Part shown: positions 15,385 through 25,981 of the stretch, piece by piece | How positions within the stretch are numbered: position 1 is the stretch's first letter | How the letters are laid out: every line of letters begins with the position of its first letter | Source of the DNA: Rhodococcus sp. OK302 | GTDB taxonomy: Bacteria; Actinomycetota; Actinomycetes; Mycobacteriales; Mycobacteriaceae | Assembly: GCF_002245895.1 (NCBI RefSeq) | Contig: NZ_NPJZ01000001.1 | Coordinates: forward strand, 620,001-684,000 | Length of the DNA: 64,000 nucleotides | Reading direction: 5' to 3' | Program-made: the position numbers and the translations under genes | The notes under the pieces: generated by a model | Databases searched by the model: none | What the model was told of the DNA's origin: nothing | The model's input: only the letters and a program-made list of their open reading frames with translations

Positions 15385-16794
15385 GTGCCGGATCCAACGC
15401 AACGTCCTGTCGGACCTTACTCGTCAGGCGTCCCTGCCGGTGCCCTCGACGTGCGTATGCCGGACTTGGAGCGCTTCGGCCTCCCCCAATTGTGGCGATC
15501 GGCAATTATTGCAGTGGTCCTGTCGACGTCCATCATCTTGGCTTTGATCGTCTGGCCGTTCCGCAGACGTGGACGCGCCATTGTCGACGCCGCTGCTGAC
15601 GGACTGGTGGACGGCTTCATCACCTTGGGTCCGACGTTCGTCAAAATCGGGCAACTCGTTGCGTCGTCGTCGGGAGTCTTTCCCGCCCCGCTGGCCAATG
15701 CGTGCTTGCGTTGCCTTGACGACGTTCCGCCCTTCCCCGCTGACCAGGCCCGTGACATCGTCGAATCAGATCTCGGGCACTCGATTTCCGCACTCTTTGC
15801 GGAATTCGACGACCAACCACTCGCGGCAGCATCTGTCGCTCAGGTACATGCGTGTGTCCTGCACGACGGACGCGAAGCCGTCATCAAGATTCAACGACCA
15901 GACATTTACGCGCGCATGTTGATCGACCTTCGGGCCGCATACTTTGGTGCGAATATTCTGGAAAAATTTGTCGAGTTTCTTCGAATTGCCAACGCTACTG
16001 CCATTATTCGCGATTTGCATGCGGCAACGATGACTGAGCTCAACAGTGCCGTCGAAGCTGATCGCCAAACAACCTTCCGAAACAACATCGGAGCATTCGG
16101 CGACAACAAGGGCGTTACGACGCCAGAGGTGTACTGGGATTACTGCGGTCCCCGAGTCATCTGCATGGAGCGTATGCGCGGAGTGCCTCTCGATCGATTT
16201 GTCGCCGGCCCGGACGGTGTCGACGAGGCCCGGATGCTCATTCGACGCGGCGTGAAAGTGTGGCTCGAATCCGTCATTGTCCACGGTCCTTTTCACGGCG
16301 ACGTCCACGCCGGGAACCTGTGGGTGCTCGACGACGGCCGCATTGCGATGCTCGATTTCGGCATAGTCGGCGTTCTCCCTGACACGTGGAGGACAATCCT
16401 CTCGGATATGTTCCGCGCAACGTTGATCGACGGTGATTTCGCCCGCGTCGCACGAGGTATTCGCGCCTTGGGATATGCCACGGACTACGAGGTGGACGAC
16501 GACCAACTCGGCTTACAGGTTGTCACCGCGCTGGCTCCGATTCTGGGACGTGATCTGGGTGAACTCAAGCTGAGCGAACTCATCATGGCGCTCGTCAACC
16601 TGGGCAAGCAGTGGGGTGTTGCGAGTCCAGAGGAATTGGTCCTTTTCGGCAAGCAACTCGGGTACTTCGAGCGGTACGCAACGGCTCTCGCTCCGGGCTG
16701 GGTGATCGGCCAGGACCTCTATCTCTTCAAGAATGTCTTCCCCGAAGATGTTGCCACCAAAGCGCAGCAATTGGGTATCACAATCCCTGATTGA
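15385..16794 (+). CDS. AarF/ABC1/UbiB-type kinase-like membrane protein
   Basis: 469 residues, GTG start at 15385 with GAGGGAG at 15374-15380. After one membrane segment (about residues 32-52) comes the ABC1 domain: the KIGQLVASSSGVFP (KxGQ) motif, the A-rich loop PLAAASVAQVH, the lysine in EAVIKIQRP, the catalytic-like FHGDVHAGNLW and the metal-binding LDFGIVG. These atypical kinase-fold proteins support quinone or lipid metabolism; the direct reaction is uncertain. It is probably monocistronic. Confidence 0.88.
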   Translation: MPDPTQRPVGPYSSGVPAGALDVRMPDLERFGLPQLWRSAIIAVVLSTSIILALIVWPFRRRGRAIVDAAADGLVDGFITLGPTFVKIGQLVASSSGVFPAPLANACLRCLDDVPPFPADQARDIVESDLGHSISALFAEFDDQPLAAASVAQVHACVLHDGREAVIKIQRPDIYARMLIDLRAAYFGANILEKFVEFLRIANATAIIRDLHAATMTELNSAVEADRQTTFRNNIGAFGDNKGVTTPEVYWDYCGPRVICMERMRGVPLDRFVAGPDGVDEARMLIRRGVKVWLESVIVHGPFHGDVHAGNLWVLDDGRIAMLDFGIVGVLPDTWRTILSDMFRATLIDGDFARVARGIRALGYATDYEVDDDQLGLQVVTALAPILGRDLGELKLSELIMALVNLGKQWGVASPEELVLFGKQLGYFERYATALAPGWVIGQDLYLFKNVFPEDVATKAQQLGITIPD

Positions 16795-16872
16795 TCGCTG
16801 TTGCACTCGACCATCGCCGACATTCCCGGCGCGGGCGCTAATCTGAAGCAACACTCGCGCAAGGAGCTTCCA

Positions 16873-18585
16873 GTGCATCCAGCAGCCGTCACGATGACAG
16901 AGCACGAACCAGCCGACAAAGGAGTCGGTGCTGGTGCCGCGACCCTCGGTACGCTCGTCAGCTCTCTCGACAGTTCCGTGATCGAGTTACTCGACAGCCC
17001 GGATGGTCTCGGGGTCGAGATACGCTCGATGACACTCCTCGAGACTGGCGATATCGAAGATCCGGAAACCATCGGGGCAATTGCCGATGTCTATCTGCCG
17101 GTCGGGATTTCCGTTGATGTATTGATCACCTGGCTACAGGCATTCGAGGGGCACCAACGTCGCCCCAAGCTGATGTTGGTCAAGAATGCGCGCCCAGAAG
17201 TTGCGCTCCGGAATGCGGCAAAGAAATCACGGATCGCCCTCGCTGCCGTTCACCCGAAAGCCAGCTCCGGACATATCTATTCACTGATACAGAAATTGCT
17301 CACGCAGAGCACATATCGCTCGCGTTCCGCCGAGAGTTCCGCGGCTACCGGCGATTCCGACCTGTTCGCCCTCTCAGAAACCGTCGCAGAACTGACCGGC
17401 GGTTTGGTGACAATCGACGACAACGCCCTCCATATCCTGGCGTATTCCGCGGGCCATGAGGGTGAGGACGATCTGCGACAACGATCGATCCTCGGTCGAG
17501 AATGGCCGAGCGCGTATACCCAATGGCTCGACGAGCAAGGAACCTTCGAGCATCTACGACGCTCGGACCTCGTCGTAGATGTACCGGCCGAACCGAAAAT
17601 CGGTGCCGCTCAACGATTGGCAGTGAGCATTCGGCGTCCGGATCAAAGAGCTGACACCACTTCGGATGCGCAACAACAGCATCTCGGAACGATCTGGGTA
17701 CAGAGCACAGACAAGCCACTCGCCGACGATTCCGATGAGGTACTGCGCGGCGCGGCGGCAGTAGCGTCACGCATCCTGATCAGAACGCTCGACGCATCCA
17801 GTCGCGAGAGCACACAAGTGCAGCGCTTGTTCGGCGCAATGGGCGGCGGAATCGATGTCACGTCCCTAGCCGACTCCCTGTCATTGTCCATTGAAGGCCC
17901 CGCAGCGCTAGTAGGTTTTTCGACCGGCGATCAGACGCCGGCCGATCTACAGCGGCTGACCAATTCACTGCGACTGCACGCCAGCGCTTTTCGACGCGAT
18001 GCCGTCACCACGCACATAGTCGACCGGGTGTATGTGCTCTTCCCCCACGCGGAGGAAGACGCACTGATCGGCGAATGGGCCGTTGATACCGTCCGGCACT
18101 TGGAAACTCGTTCGCAGGTTGTCGCACGTGCTGCGGTCGCTGTGATGATTCCACGCTTGTACGGAGTCCCCGAGGCCCGCAGAGAAGTCGACCGTGTACT
18201 CGACGTTCCCGGGGACAAACCTTCTCGGGTAACAACACTGGCGGCGTCCCGCACGGCGGTCCTGCTCGGCGAGATCCTCGATTTGGTGGGCAGTCACGAC
18301 CGTCTTCGCGATCCGAGGGTTGATCGACTCCTTTCCTACGACGACAAGAACTCTTCCGACATGCAGTTCACACTCGCGACCTATCTCGCTGCGTTCGGTG
18401 ACGTGAAAAAGGCTGCGGCACTGCTGAATGTTCACACCAATACATTGAGATACCGCGTCCGTCGCGCCGAGCAAATCATGGGCATCTCGCTCGACGAATC
18501 GGATACTCGACTCCTGACAGAGCTGCAATTGGCACTCCTCGCCCGTGGGCCGGCTGAGCCCGAGCGCCTAAGTCCCGATGCCTAA
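16873..18585 (+). CDS. PucR/CdaR-family transcriptional regulator
   Basis: 570 residues from GTG 16873, with AAGGAG at 16861-16866; a TTG at 16801 would add 24 residues lacking an RBS. N-terminal purine-catabolism-regulator-like domain (ETIGAIADVYLPVGISVDVLI...), a GAF/GGDEF-like middle, and a C-terminal HTH of the PucR type: TLATYLAAFGDVKKAAALLN then HTNTLRYRVRRAEQIMGI. Such regulators respond to small metabolites. It ends 16 bp before the cholesterol-oxidase-like gene and may control it and the alcohol dehydrogenase beyond. Confidence 0.9.
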   Translation: MHPAAVTMTEHEPADKGVGAGAATLGTLVSSLDSSVIELLDSPDGLGVEIRSMTLLETGDIEDPETIGAIADVYLPVGISVDVLITWLQAFEGHQRRPKLMLVKNARPEVALRNAAKKSRIALAAVHPKASSGHIYSLIQKLLTQSTYRSRSAESSAATGDSDLFALSETVAELTGGLVTIDDNALHILAYSAGHEGEDDLRQRSILGREWPSAYTQWLDEQGTFEHLRRSDLVVDVPAEPKIGAAQRLAVSIRRPDQRADTTSDAQQQHLGTIWVQSTDKPLADDSDEVLRGAAAVASRILIRTLDASSRESTQVQRLFGAMGGGIDVTSLADSLSLSIEGPAALVGFSTGDQTPADLQRLTNSLRLHASAFRRDAVTTHIVDRVYVLFPHAEEDALIGEWAVDTVRHLETRSQVVARAAVAVMIPRLYGVPEARREVDRVLDVPGDKPSRVTTLAASRTAVLLGEILDLVGSHDRLRDPRVDRLLSYDDKNSSDMQFTLATYLAAFGDVKKAAALLNVHTNTLRYRVRRAEQIMGISLDESDTRLLTELQLALLARGPAEPERLSPDA

Positions 18586-18601
18586 AATCTGATTTTCGCG
18601 T

Positions 18602-20269
18602 ATGTTTCCTCAGATGACCCGCACCGCAGCGCAGCGCCCGAACCGCCGATCCGTTCTACGCAGCGCCGCGATCGGCCTCGGTGCAGTCGCTGCCGGTTCT
18701 ACTCTGGGACCGCTGTCTTCTCTCGGACCCCTGTCCGCGAGGGCCGGGGCTTCCCCCACTCAACTGACCGGCAAGACCGCGGTGGTGGTCGGCAGTGGAT
18801 TCGGCGGCGCCGTCGCGGCTTTGCGCCTCGGCCAGGCAGGCGTGCAGACCACGGTCCTCGAACGGGGTCGACGGTGGCCGATCCAAGCTGATGGCAACAC
18901 CTTCTGCACAGTCAACGAGCCCGACGGTCGATCCGCGTGGTTCAGCAACCATCCGCCCATCAACCAGTTGACCCGGCTGCAGACCATCCCCCGGTATCCC
19001 GGCCTCATCGACCGGATCGCGGGCAACGGCATCGACGCCGTCTACGGGGTCGGAGTCGGCGGCGGCTCCCTGGCCTTCGGGGCATTCACCCCGCAGCCCC
19101 GGCGCAAGGATTTCACCCAGGTATTCCCCAGTCAGATCGATTACGACGAACTCGACCGGACCTACTACCCGCGCGCCAAGAAGATGCTCGGCACCTCGCC
19201 GCTACCGGCCGATCTCCTCGCGGATCCTTCCTACAAGGGCGCCCGAGCGTGGCTCGACTACATCAAGGATTTCGGCGGAGAGCCTGTCCTGCATGACTTC
19301 TGCGTCGACTGGGATGTTGTGCGCGAGGAGCTTGCCGGCCGCAAGCCCGCTTCCTATTCCGTCGGTGAGGGCCCCTACGGCACCAACTCCGGCGCCAAGA
19401 ACAGCGTCGATCACAACTATCTTCCGTCTGCCGAGGCCACCGGCAACGTGACGATCCTGCCGTTGCACGAGGTCATGGAGATTCGCGAGATCTCCGGGCA
19501 GGACGGATTCGAGGTTTCGGTCAAGCGGATCGACGAATCCGGTGCGGTACTCGAAACAAAAACCCTCGTCGTCGACTACGTATTCATGGCGGCGGGCTCC
19601 TTCCATACCTCCGCCTTGCTCGCGACTGCGAAAGCCAAGGGGTCGCTGCCACGGCTGAACGATCAGGTCGGCAAGGGCTTCGGCAACAACGGCGATTTCC
19701 TGATCGCACGCGGCTTGCTGCGCCGAGACTGCGGCGCCAAGCAGGGCGGTCCCGGTGTCGCCTTGATGTACGACGACGACAACCCGTACGGTCCGATCTC
19801 GATGTCCTGGGAGGCGTCACCGTTCCCGGACATTGCCGGCGGATCGATGATGGCAAACCTGATCCAGGTCATCTCCGATGAACGCGGCTCGATCGATTAC
19901 AACCCCGCAGTGGGCCGGGCCGAGTTGAACTACCCGCACGGTGAGGCCGACAGCGACGTCGACGCGCGCGGTCGCAACTTCGCGGGCCGATTCCACGAGC
20001 GCACCGAGACCCGATTCGGCTCCCCGGCAACCGGTGTCCCGATCTACACGCGGCTCGCAGACTTCGGATCCGGTTGCACCTGGCACGGTCTCGGCGGCAT
20101 GGTGATGGGCCAGGCCGCCAGCTACGAGGGTCAGGTCCACGGCTACAAGAATCTGTTCGTCGTCGACGGATCTCTCCTGCCGGGCTCGTCGGCTCTGGTC
20201 AACCCGGCGCTGACCATTACCGCTGTCGCGGAGCGCTGCCTCGATCACTTCGTCGAATCCCGCGCCTGA
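18602..20269 (+). CDS. Tat-exported GMC oxidoreductase, cholesterol-oxidase-like
   Basis: 555 residues (ATG 18602; ATG 18614 is an alternative). A twin-arginine signal NRRSVLRSAAIGLGAVAAGS precedes the FAD-binding VVGSGFGGAVAALRLGQAG. The length and blocks (GVGVGGGSLAFG, KGFGNNGDFL, TWHGLGGMVMG, LFVVDGSLLPG, LVNPALTITA) follow secreted cholesterol oxidases of Streptomyces and Rhodococcus. Likely counterparts of the catalytic Glu (SWEASPFP), His (TWHGLGG) and Asn (LVNPAL) are present. It would oxidise and isomerise a 3-hydroxysteroid, or a related alcohol, outside the cell. Steroid specificity is inferred; another bulky alcohol is possible. Confidence 0.85.
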   Translation: MFPQMTRTAAQRPNRRSVLRSAAIGLGAVAAGSTLGPLSSLGPLSARAGASPTQLTGKTAVVVGSGFGGAVAALRLGQAGVQTTVLERGRRWPIQADGNTFCTVNEPDGRSAWFSNHPPINQLTRLQTIPRYPGLIDRIAGNGIDAVYGVGVGGGSLAFGAFTPQPRRKDFTQVFPSQIDYDELDRTYYPRAKKMLGTSPLPADLLADPSYKGARAWLDYIKDFGGEPVLHDFCVDWDVVREELAGRKPASYSVGEGPYGTNSGAKNSVDHNYLPSAEATGNVTILPLHEVMEIREISGQDGFEVSVKRIDESGAVLETKTLVVDYVFMAAGSFHTSALLATAKAKGSLPRLNDQVGKGFGNNGDFLIARGLLRRDCGAKQGGPGVALMYDDDNPYGPISMSWEASPFPDIAGGSMMANLIQVISDERGSIDYNPAVGRAELNYPHGEADSDVDARGRNFAGRFHERTETRFGSPATGVPIYTRLADFGSGCTWHGLGGMVMGQAASYEGQVHGYKNLFVVDGSLLPGSSALVNPALTITAVAERCLDHFVESRA

Positions 20270-20339
20270 ACCCGAACTCTCTTTCCTTCCATCACGTTTC
20301 CGATCAACGAGACAACGCGCCAAGTAAGTGGCCATTCAT

Positions 20340-20360
20340 GGGTACATAACACTCGTACCC
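20340..20360. promoter_or_regulatory. Inverted repeat upstream of the NDMA-type alcohol dehydrogenase
   Basis: GGGTAC, a 9-bp spacer and GTACCC form a perfect inverted repeat 31 bp before the start codon. Position and symmetry fit a regulator binding site; none is assigned. Confidence 0.4.
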
Positions 20361-20391
20361 GAATTGAATACCACTTATCTCAGGAGCCCTC

Positions 20392-21507
20392 TTGCGCACT
20401 CGTGGAGCCGTAATCCGTCAAGCGCCCGGCAAGTACGAAGTCGTCGACCTCGAACTCGATTCACCCCGTAGCAACGAACTCACCGTCAAAATGGTCGCCT
20501 CCGGTCTGTGCCATTCGGACGACCACATCGCCACTGGTGATCACGGCGTCGGCCGCTACCCCATCTGCGGTGGGCACGAGGGTGCGGGCATCGTCGTCGA
20601 GGTCGGCCCGCACACCCAGGGCTGGGCCGAAGGTGACCATGTCATCTTCTCGTTCCTCGCTGCATGCGGCCGCTGCCGCTGGTGTGCAAGCGGAATCCAG
20701 AACCTGTGCGACAACGGCGCAGCCATCATGACGGGTGGCCGTCCCGGCGAGGTCGAGAGCTTCCGCATGTCCTTGGACGGTGAGCCTGTTTCACAGACGT
20801 GCGGCCTGTCCACTTTCAGCGAATACACCACTGTCAGCACTCTTTCTGCCGTCAAGGTCGACAAGCACCTCCCCTTGGAAACACTGTGCCTCCTCGGCTG
20901 CGGCGTCGGTACCGGCTGGGGTGCAGCGGTCAACTCCGCCGAGGTCTACCCCGGCCAGACTGTGATCGTCATGGGTGTCGGCGGTATCGGGATCAATGCC
21001 GTACAGGGAGCCGCTCATGCCGGCGCCGCCCACATCATCGCCGTCGATCCTGTCGAGTTCAAGCGTGCGAGCGCCCTGAAATTCGGCGCGACACACGCGG
21101 TGTCGACGATGGAAGAAGCAACCGAGATCGCCCGCTCCTTCACCAACGGCCAAGGCGCGGACTCCGCCATCGTGACTGTCGGCGTCACTACCGGCGAGCA
21201 TGTGGCACAGGCATTCTCGTCGATCCGCAAGGCCGGGACGTGCGTCGTCACCGGACTCGGCAAGATGACCGACATCGGGATACCGGTAAGCCTGTTGGAA
21301 CTCACCCTCTACCAGAAGCGAATTCAAGGGTCCCTCTTCGGCGCATCCAACCCCACCGCCGACATTCCCTGGATGATCGATCTGTACACGAGCGGAAAGC
21401 TCAACCTCGACGGATTGATCACCAACCGCTACACACTGGACACCATCAACGACGGTTTCGCGGACATGCATGCCGGCCGTAACCTGCGCGGAGTCATCAA
21501 CTTCTGA
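20392..21507 (+). CDS. NDMA-dependent zinc alcohol dehydrogenase
   Basis: 371 residues; the TTG start at 20392 has CAGGAG at 20381-20386 and gives the canonical MRTRGAV N-terminus. Zinc medium-chain dehydrogenase: catalytic zinc site GLCHSDDH and GGHEGAG, structural zinc cysteines CGRCRWCASGIQNLC, NAD fold MGVGGIGINAVQGAAHAGA. The CGLSTFSEYT block and the long form match the mycofactocin-associated family whose NAD stays bound and which uses N,N-dimethyl-4-nitrosoaniline in vitro. The likely physiological acceptor is mycofactocin, whose biosynthesis genes are not in the window. A strong terminator follows. Confidence 0.87.
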   Translation: MRTRGAVIRQAPGKYEVVDLELDSPRSNELTVKMVASGLCHSDDHIATGDHGVGRYPICGGHEGAGIVVEVGPHTQGWAEGDHVIFSFLAACGRCRWCASGIQNLCDNGAAIMTGGRPGEVESFRMSLDGEPVSQTCGLSTFSEYTTVSTLSAVKVDKHLPLETLCLLGCGVGTGWGAAVNSAEVYPGQTVIVMGVGGIGINAVQGAAHAGAAHIIAVDPVEFKRASALKFGATHAVSTMEEATEIARSFTNGQGADSAIVTVGVTTGEHVAQAFSSIRKAGTCVVTGLGKMTDIGIPVSLLELTLYQKRIQGSLFGASNPTADIPWMIDLYTSGKLNLDGLITNRYTLDTINDGFADMHAGRNLRGVINF

Positions 21508-21515
21508 CGCTCCCG

Positions 21516-21556
21516 AGAAGTTGCGGAGGGTGCGGAAAGCACCCTCCGCAACTTCT
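21516..21556 (+). terminator. Strong hairpin terminator
   Basis: An 18-bp perfect stem (AGAAGTTGCGGAGGGTGC and its complement) around the 5-base loop GGAAA, 8 bp after the stop of the alcohol dehydrogenase gene. Stem strength compensates for a weak U tract. Confidence 0.88.
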
Positions 21557-21645
21557 GTCGGTGGCAACCGAGACAATGGACTCCGGGTCGAGCGAGACAA
21601 CGGACACCGGACCGTGTCCACCACTCGACGCAGGAGGGCAAAACG

Positions 21646-22503
21646 ATGACTGCCAACGGTTACGGAGACGTGCGGCCGCTGCGTCCTGACGCCTTGTTCA
21701 AGCAGATCGCGATGCCCGGGTGGATCGAACTGCACGTCACGCAGATCAACCTCCGTACTCCCTCCGCCACACGGTATGCCGCCTGCGCGGTGGATGCCTG
21801 GCAACGTATGCCAGAAGTAGCGGCGGCCGAACCGGATCGCAGTCGTATGACCATCTGGGCGATACGCAAGGCCGAAAAGGCGGCGCGCCTGGCACAGGAG
21901 TCCGAGGCTGCGGCCACACTCGAGCGCCGCCGGTCACCTCGCCTGTCCGATGAAGACATGAAAGCACTTCGCTCCATGCATGATTCAACCGAAGGCAAGT
22001 TGGCGTATTCCGCTGCGGTGGTCGCCGCCGATATCGAAAACTCCCCAGCCTGGACGGATCCCCACTTCGCACGCCACCACACTCACGTCGACCTCTTTCG
22101 CCAGGTTACCGATATAGCCCTCAGTGCCCGCGGTCTCCTGCGCGCCAAAGAGGAACTGGGACCGAAACCACCACAGGCCTTGGAAAAAGACAGCGACGTG
22201 ATGGAGGTGTTCCGTCACCACACTCAATTGCACCAGCGCAGATTGGAAGCGATCACCCAACGGCTACAGGGATTGCTCCGCTATCGCGAGAACGTCCTCG
22301 CCTGCGAAACCATCATCGAGAAGCGCGAGTGGTTAGCCCAGCACGACCACCGTGGGGAGCGCGCTCAGTTCATTCCCGAGATCACAGATTCTCTTGCCGG
22401 CGAAGATCTTCAACGCGCAACCGACGAAGTCGAATACAACACGGCGACTGCACTGGGTGTCCTGGAGGAGAGCGCCCGGCGCCTTTCCCGCGTCATGTCG
22501 TAA
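21646..22503 (+). CDS. Unknown protein with coiled-coil segments
   Basis: 285 residues from ATG 21646 with AGGAGG at 21630-21636. The sequence is soluble, hydrophilic and helix-rich; likely coiled coils lie at about residues 70-110 (AIRKAEKAARLAQESEAAAT) and 195-245 (HQRRLEAITQRLQGLLRYRE). A conserved-looking SAAVVAADIENSPAW sits between them. I do not recognise a family and the neighbours give no clue: a terminator lies before it and the convergent catC after it. Confidence 0.7.
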   Translation: MTANGYGDVRPLRPDALFKQIAMPGWIELHVTQINLRTPSATRYAACAVDAWQRMPEVAAAEPDRSRMTIWAIRKAEKAARLAQESEAAATLERRRSPRLSDEDMKALRSMHDSTEGKLAYSAAVVAADIENSPAWTDPHFARHHTHVDLFRQVTDIALSARGLLRAKEELGPKPPQALEKDSDVMEVFRHHTQLHQRRLEAITQRLQGLLRYRENVLACETIIEKREWLAQHDHRGERAQFIPEITDSLAGEDLQRATDEVEYNTATALGVLEESARRLSRVMS

Positions 22504-22547
22504 CGACCAACCCGTGACCGATTGCTACACGTCTCGGAACATACGGT

Positions 22548-22829
22548 CTACTTGATCGATGATCCGTGCTGGGTCAACGGCATGACCTCGATGGTCATGT
22601 ATGGGAAGAGCGGCAGATTCCAGAGAATCTCGTGCAGTTCGTCAGCGGAGTCGACATCGAAGATGCTGATGTTGCTGAACTGACCCACAATTCGCCACAG
22701 GTGCACCCACTTCCCTTGCCGTTGCAGGTCTTGTGAGTACGCCTTCTCCGTAGCGACTGTTTCGGCTCGCACAGTCGGATCCAGATCGCGCGGAATATCG
22801 ACGTCCATCCGTACGTGAAAGAGTGCCAT
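22548..22829 (-). CDS. catC: Muconolactone delta-isomerase CatC
   Basis: 93 residues, exact family length. The sequence FHVRMDVDIPRDLDP, EKAYSQDLQRQGKWVHLWRI and LPLFPYMTIEVMPLTQH match CatC throughout. It converts muconolactone to 3-oxoadipate enol-lactone in the catechol branch of the 3-oxoadipate pathway, in the cytoplasm. Third gene of catABC, 11 bp after catB. The following steps (enol-lactone hydrolase, CoA transferase, thiolase) are not in this window. Confidence 0.96.
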   Translation of the reverse strand: MALFHVRMDVDIPRDLDPTVRAETVATEKAYSQDLQRQGKWVHLWRIVGQFSNISIFDVDSADELHEILWNLPLFPYMTIEVMPLTQHGSSIK

Positions 22830-22840
22830 GTTCTATTCCT

Positions 22841-23962
22841 CTAGTTCCTGGTCCAGGACTTGACGGCGTCCATGTTCAGTTCCACACCCAGGCCGGGTCC
22901 GGAGGGGAGATGCAACTGTCCTTCGGAGTACTTCAGCGGTTCCTGCAGCAGTTCCTCGCTGAAGAGCAGCGGACCGAAGAGCTCTGTTCCGAAGTTGATT
23001 CCTGGCTCGGCGCAGGCGAAGTGCAACGAGGCTGCTGTGCCGATCGGACCTTCGATGGACGTTGCACCGTGGCACGCAATCCCCGCAGCTTTCGCGATCG
23101 CGACAATCTCTCGACTACGCTGCAGCCCACCGCATTTGGTGGTTTTCAATGCAATAACGTCAGCGGCCGAGCGACGAGCGATCTCGAGTGCGTCGTGCGG
23201 CGTCTGCACGCTTTCGTCTGCCATGATCGGAATCGGTAGCAGCCTGCTCAGCTCGGCAAGTACCTCGATTTGATCTGCCGGAGTGGGCTGTTCGATCAGC
23301 TCGACGCCCCCCTCAGCCAACCGTGGCAGGTACCGCAAAGCGGTAAATCGATCCCACCGCGCGTTGACGTCGACCCGCACCCCGGCCTGACCGTCGAGAG
23401 CCTGCGCAATCTCGACGATGCGCGCGGTGTCCACTGCAGGTTCAAGCGCGCCCATCTTGAGTTTGAAGCTGAAATTCATTCGAGATTCCAGCTTTTCGTG
23501 GGCTTCATCAATGATCTCGGCCGCCGGAGCGGCACCCAGAGCCCACGTGACATCCACGCTCTGCCGAAAAGCTCCGCCGAGCAGCGTATGCACGGGCACT
23601 CCGAGACTGCGAGCCCAGGCGTCGTGCAACGCCACGTCGACGGCAGCTTTCGCAAAACGTGCGTTGGCCACAATTTTTTCGATATCGAGCATGATCGAAG
23701 TGATCTGATCGACTCGTCTACCGATCATCAACGGCGCAATGTACTTCTCGATGATGACCTGCATCGTCTCCACCGACTCACCACCCCACCACGGTCCGCC
23801 AGGTACAACTCCTTCGCCGAAACCGACTACACCGTCAGACGTACGGATAGCGACCAGGAGGAGCGGTTGCGCGGTCATCGAAGTGGTGGCGAACTTGTGC
23901 GGGCGCACAAGCGGAACGTCGAGGATGGTCGTCTCGAGGGAGACGATCGACAGGTCGGTCAT
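22841..23962 (-). CDS. catB: Muconate cycloisomerase CatB
   Basis: 373 residues of the enolase superfamily. The catalytic lysine motif is FSFKLKMG; metal ligands lie in RVDVNARWD, ELIEQPTP and PIMADESVQTP; the second lysine is in DVIALKTTKCGG. It cycloisomerises cis,cis-muconate to muconolactone. It lies between catA and catC on one transcript opposite to catR. There is no sign of the changes expected of chloromuconate enzymes, but that cannot be settled by eye. Confidence 0.95.
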   Translation of the reverse strand: MTDLSIVSLETTILDVPLVRPHKFATTSMTAQPLLLVAIRTSDGVVGFGEGVVPGGPWWGGESVETMQVIIEKYIAPLMIGRRVDQITSIMLDIEKIVANARFAKAAVDVALHDAWARSLGVPVHTLLGGAFRQSVDVTWALGAAPAAEIIDEAHEKLESRMNFSFKLKMGALEPAVDTARIVEIAQALDGQAGVRVDVNARWDRFTALRYLPRLAEGGVELIEQPTPADQIEVLAELSRLLPIPIMADESVQTPHDALEIARRSAADVIALKTTKCGGLQRSREIVAIAKAAGIACHGATSIEGPIGTAASLHFACAEPGINFGTELFGPLLFSEELLQEPLKYSEGQLHLPSGPGLGVELNMDAVKSWTRN

Positions 23963-23992
23963 CGAATCACTTTCTTTTGTTGCTGCGTTGAA

Positions 23993-25800
<1,808 letters not shown>

Positions 25801-25834
25801 ACAAAATCCGACGAACACAACGCCCTTGGTCAGG

Positions 25835-25852
25835 ACTAGGCATTTACCTAGT
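25835..25852. promoter_or_regulatory. Palindrome in the ben promoter region
   Basis: ACTAGG-CATTTA-CCTAGT is a perfect 6-bp inverted repeat 130 bp before benA. A second hairpin-forming repeat (CCGGAC, 8-base loop, GTCCGG; 25890-25909) follows. The first is a good candidate for the ben activator site, perhaps the LuxR-type protein encoded at 31755; the second may fold in the mRNA leader. Confidence 0.45.
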
Positions 25853-25981
25853 GTGACCCGGACCACACGATGCCATGGTGGATCCAGTACCGGACGCAGT
25901 CCCGTCCGGAAGGCAGGCCCAGCAGATTCCGACAGCCTTCGGTAATCGCATCTGGTCGCCTACTCGATCTGGAGGTTACCC

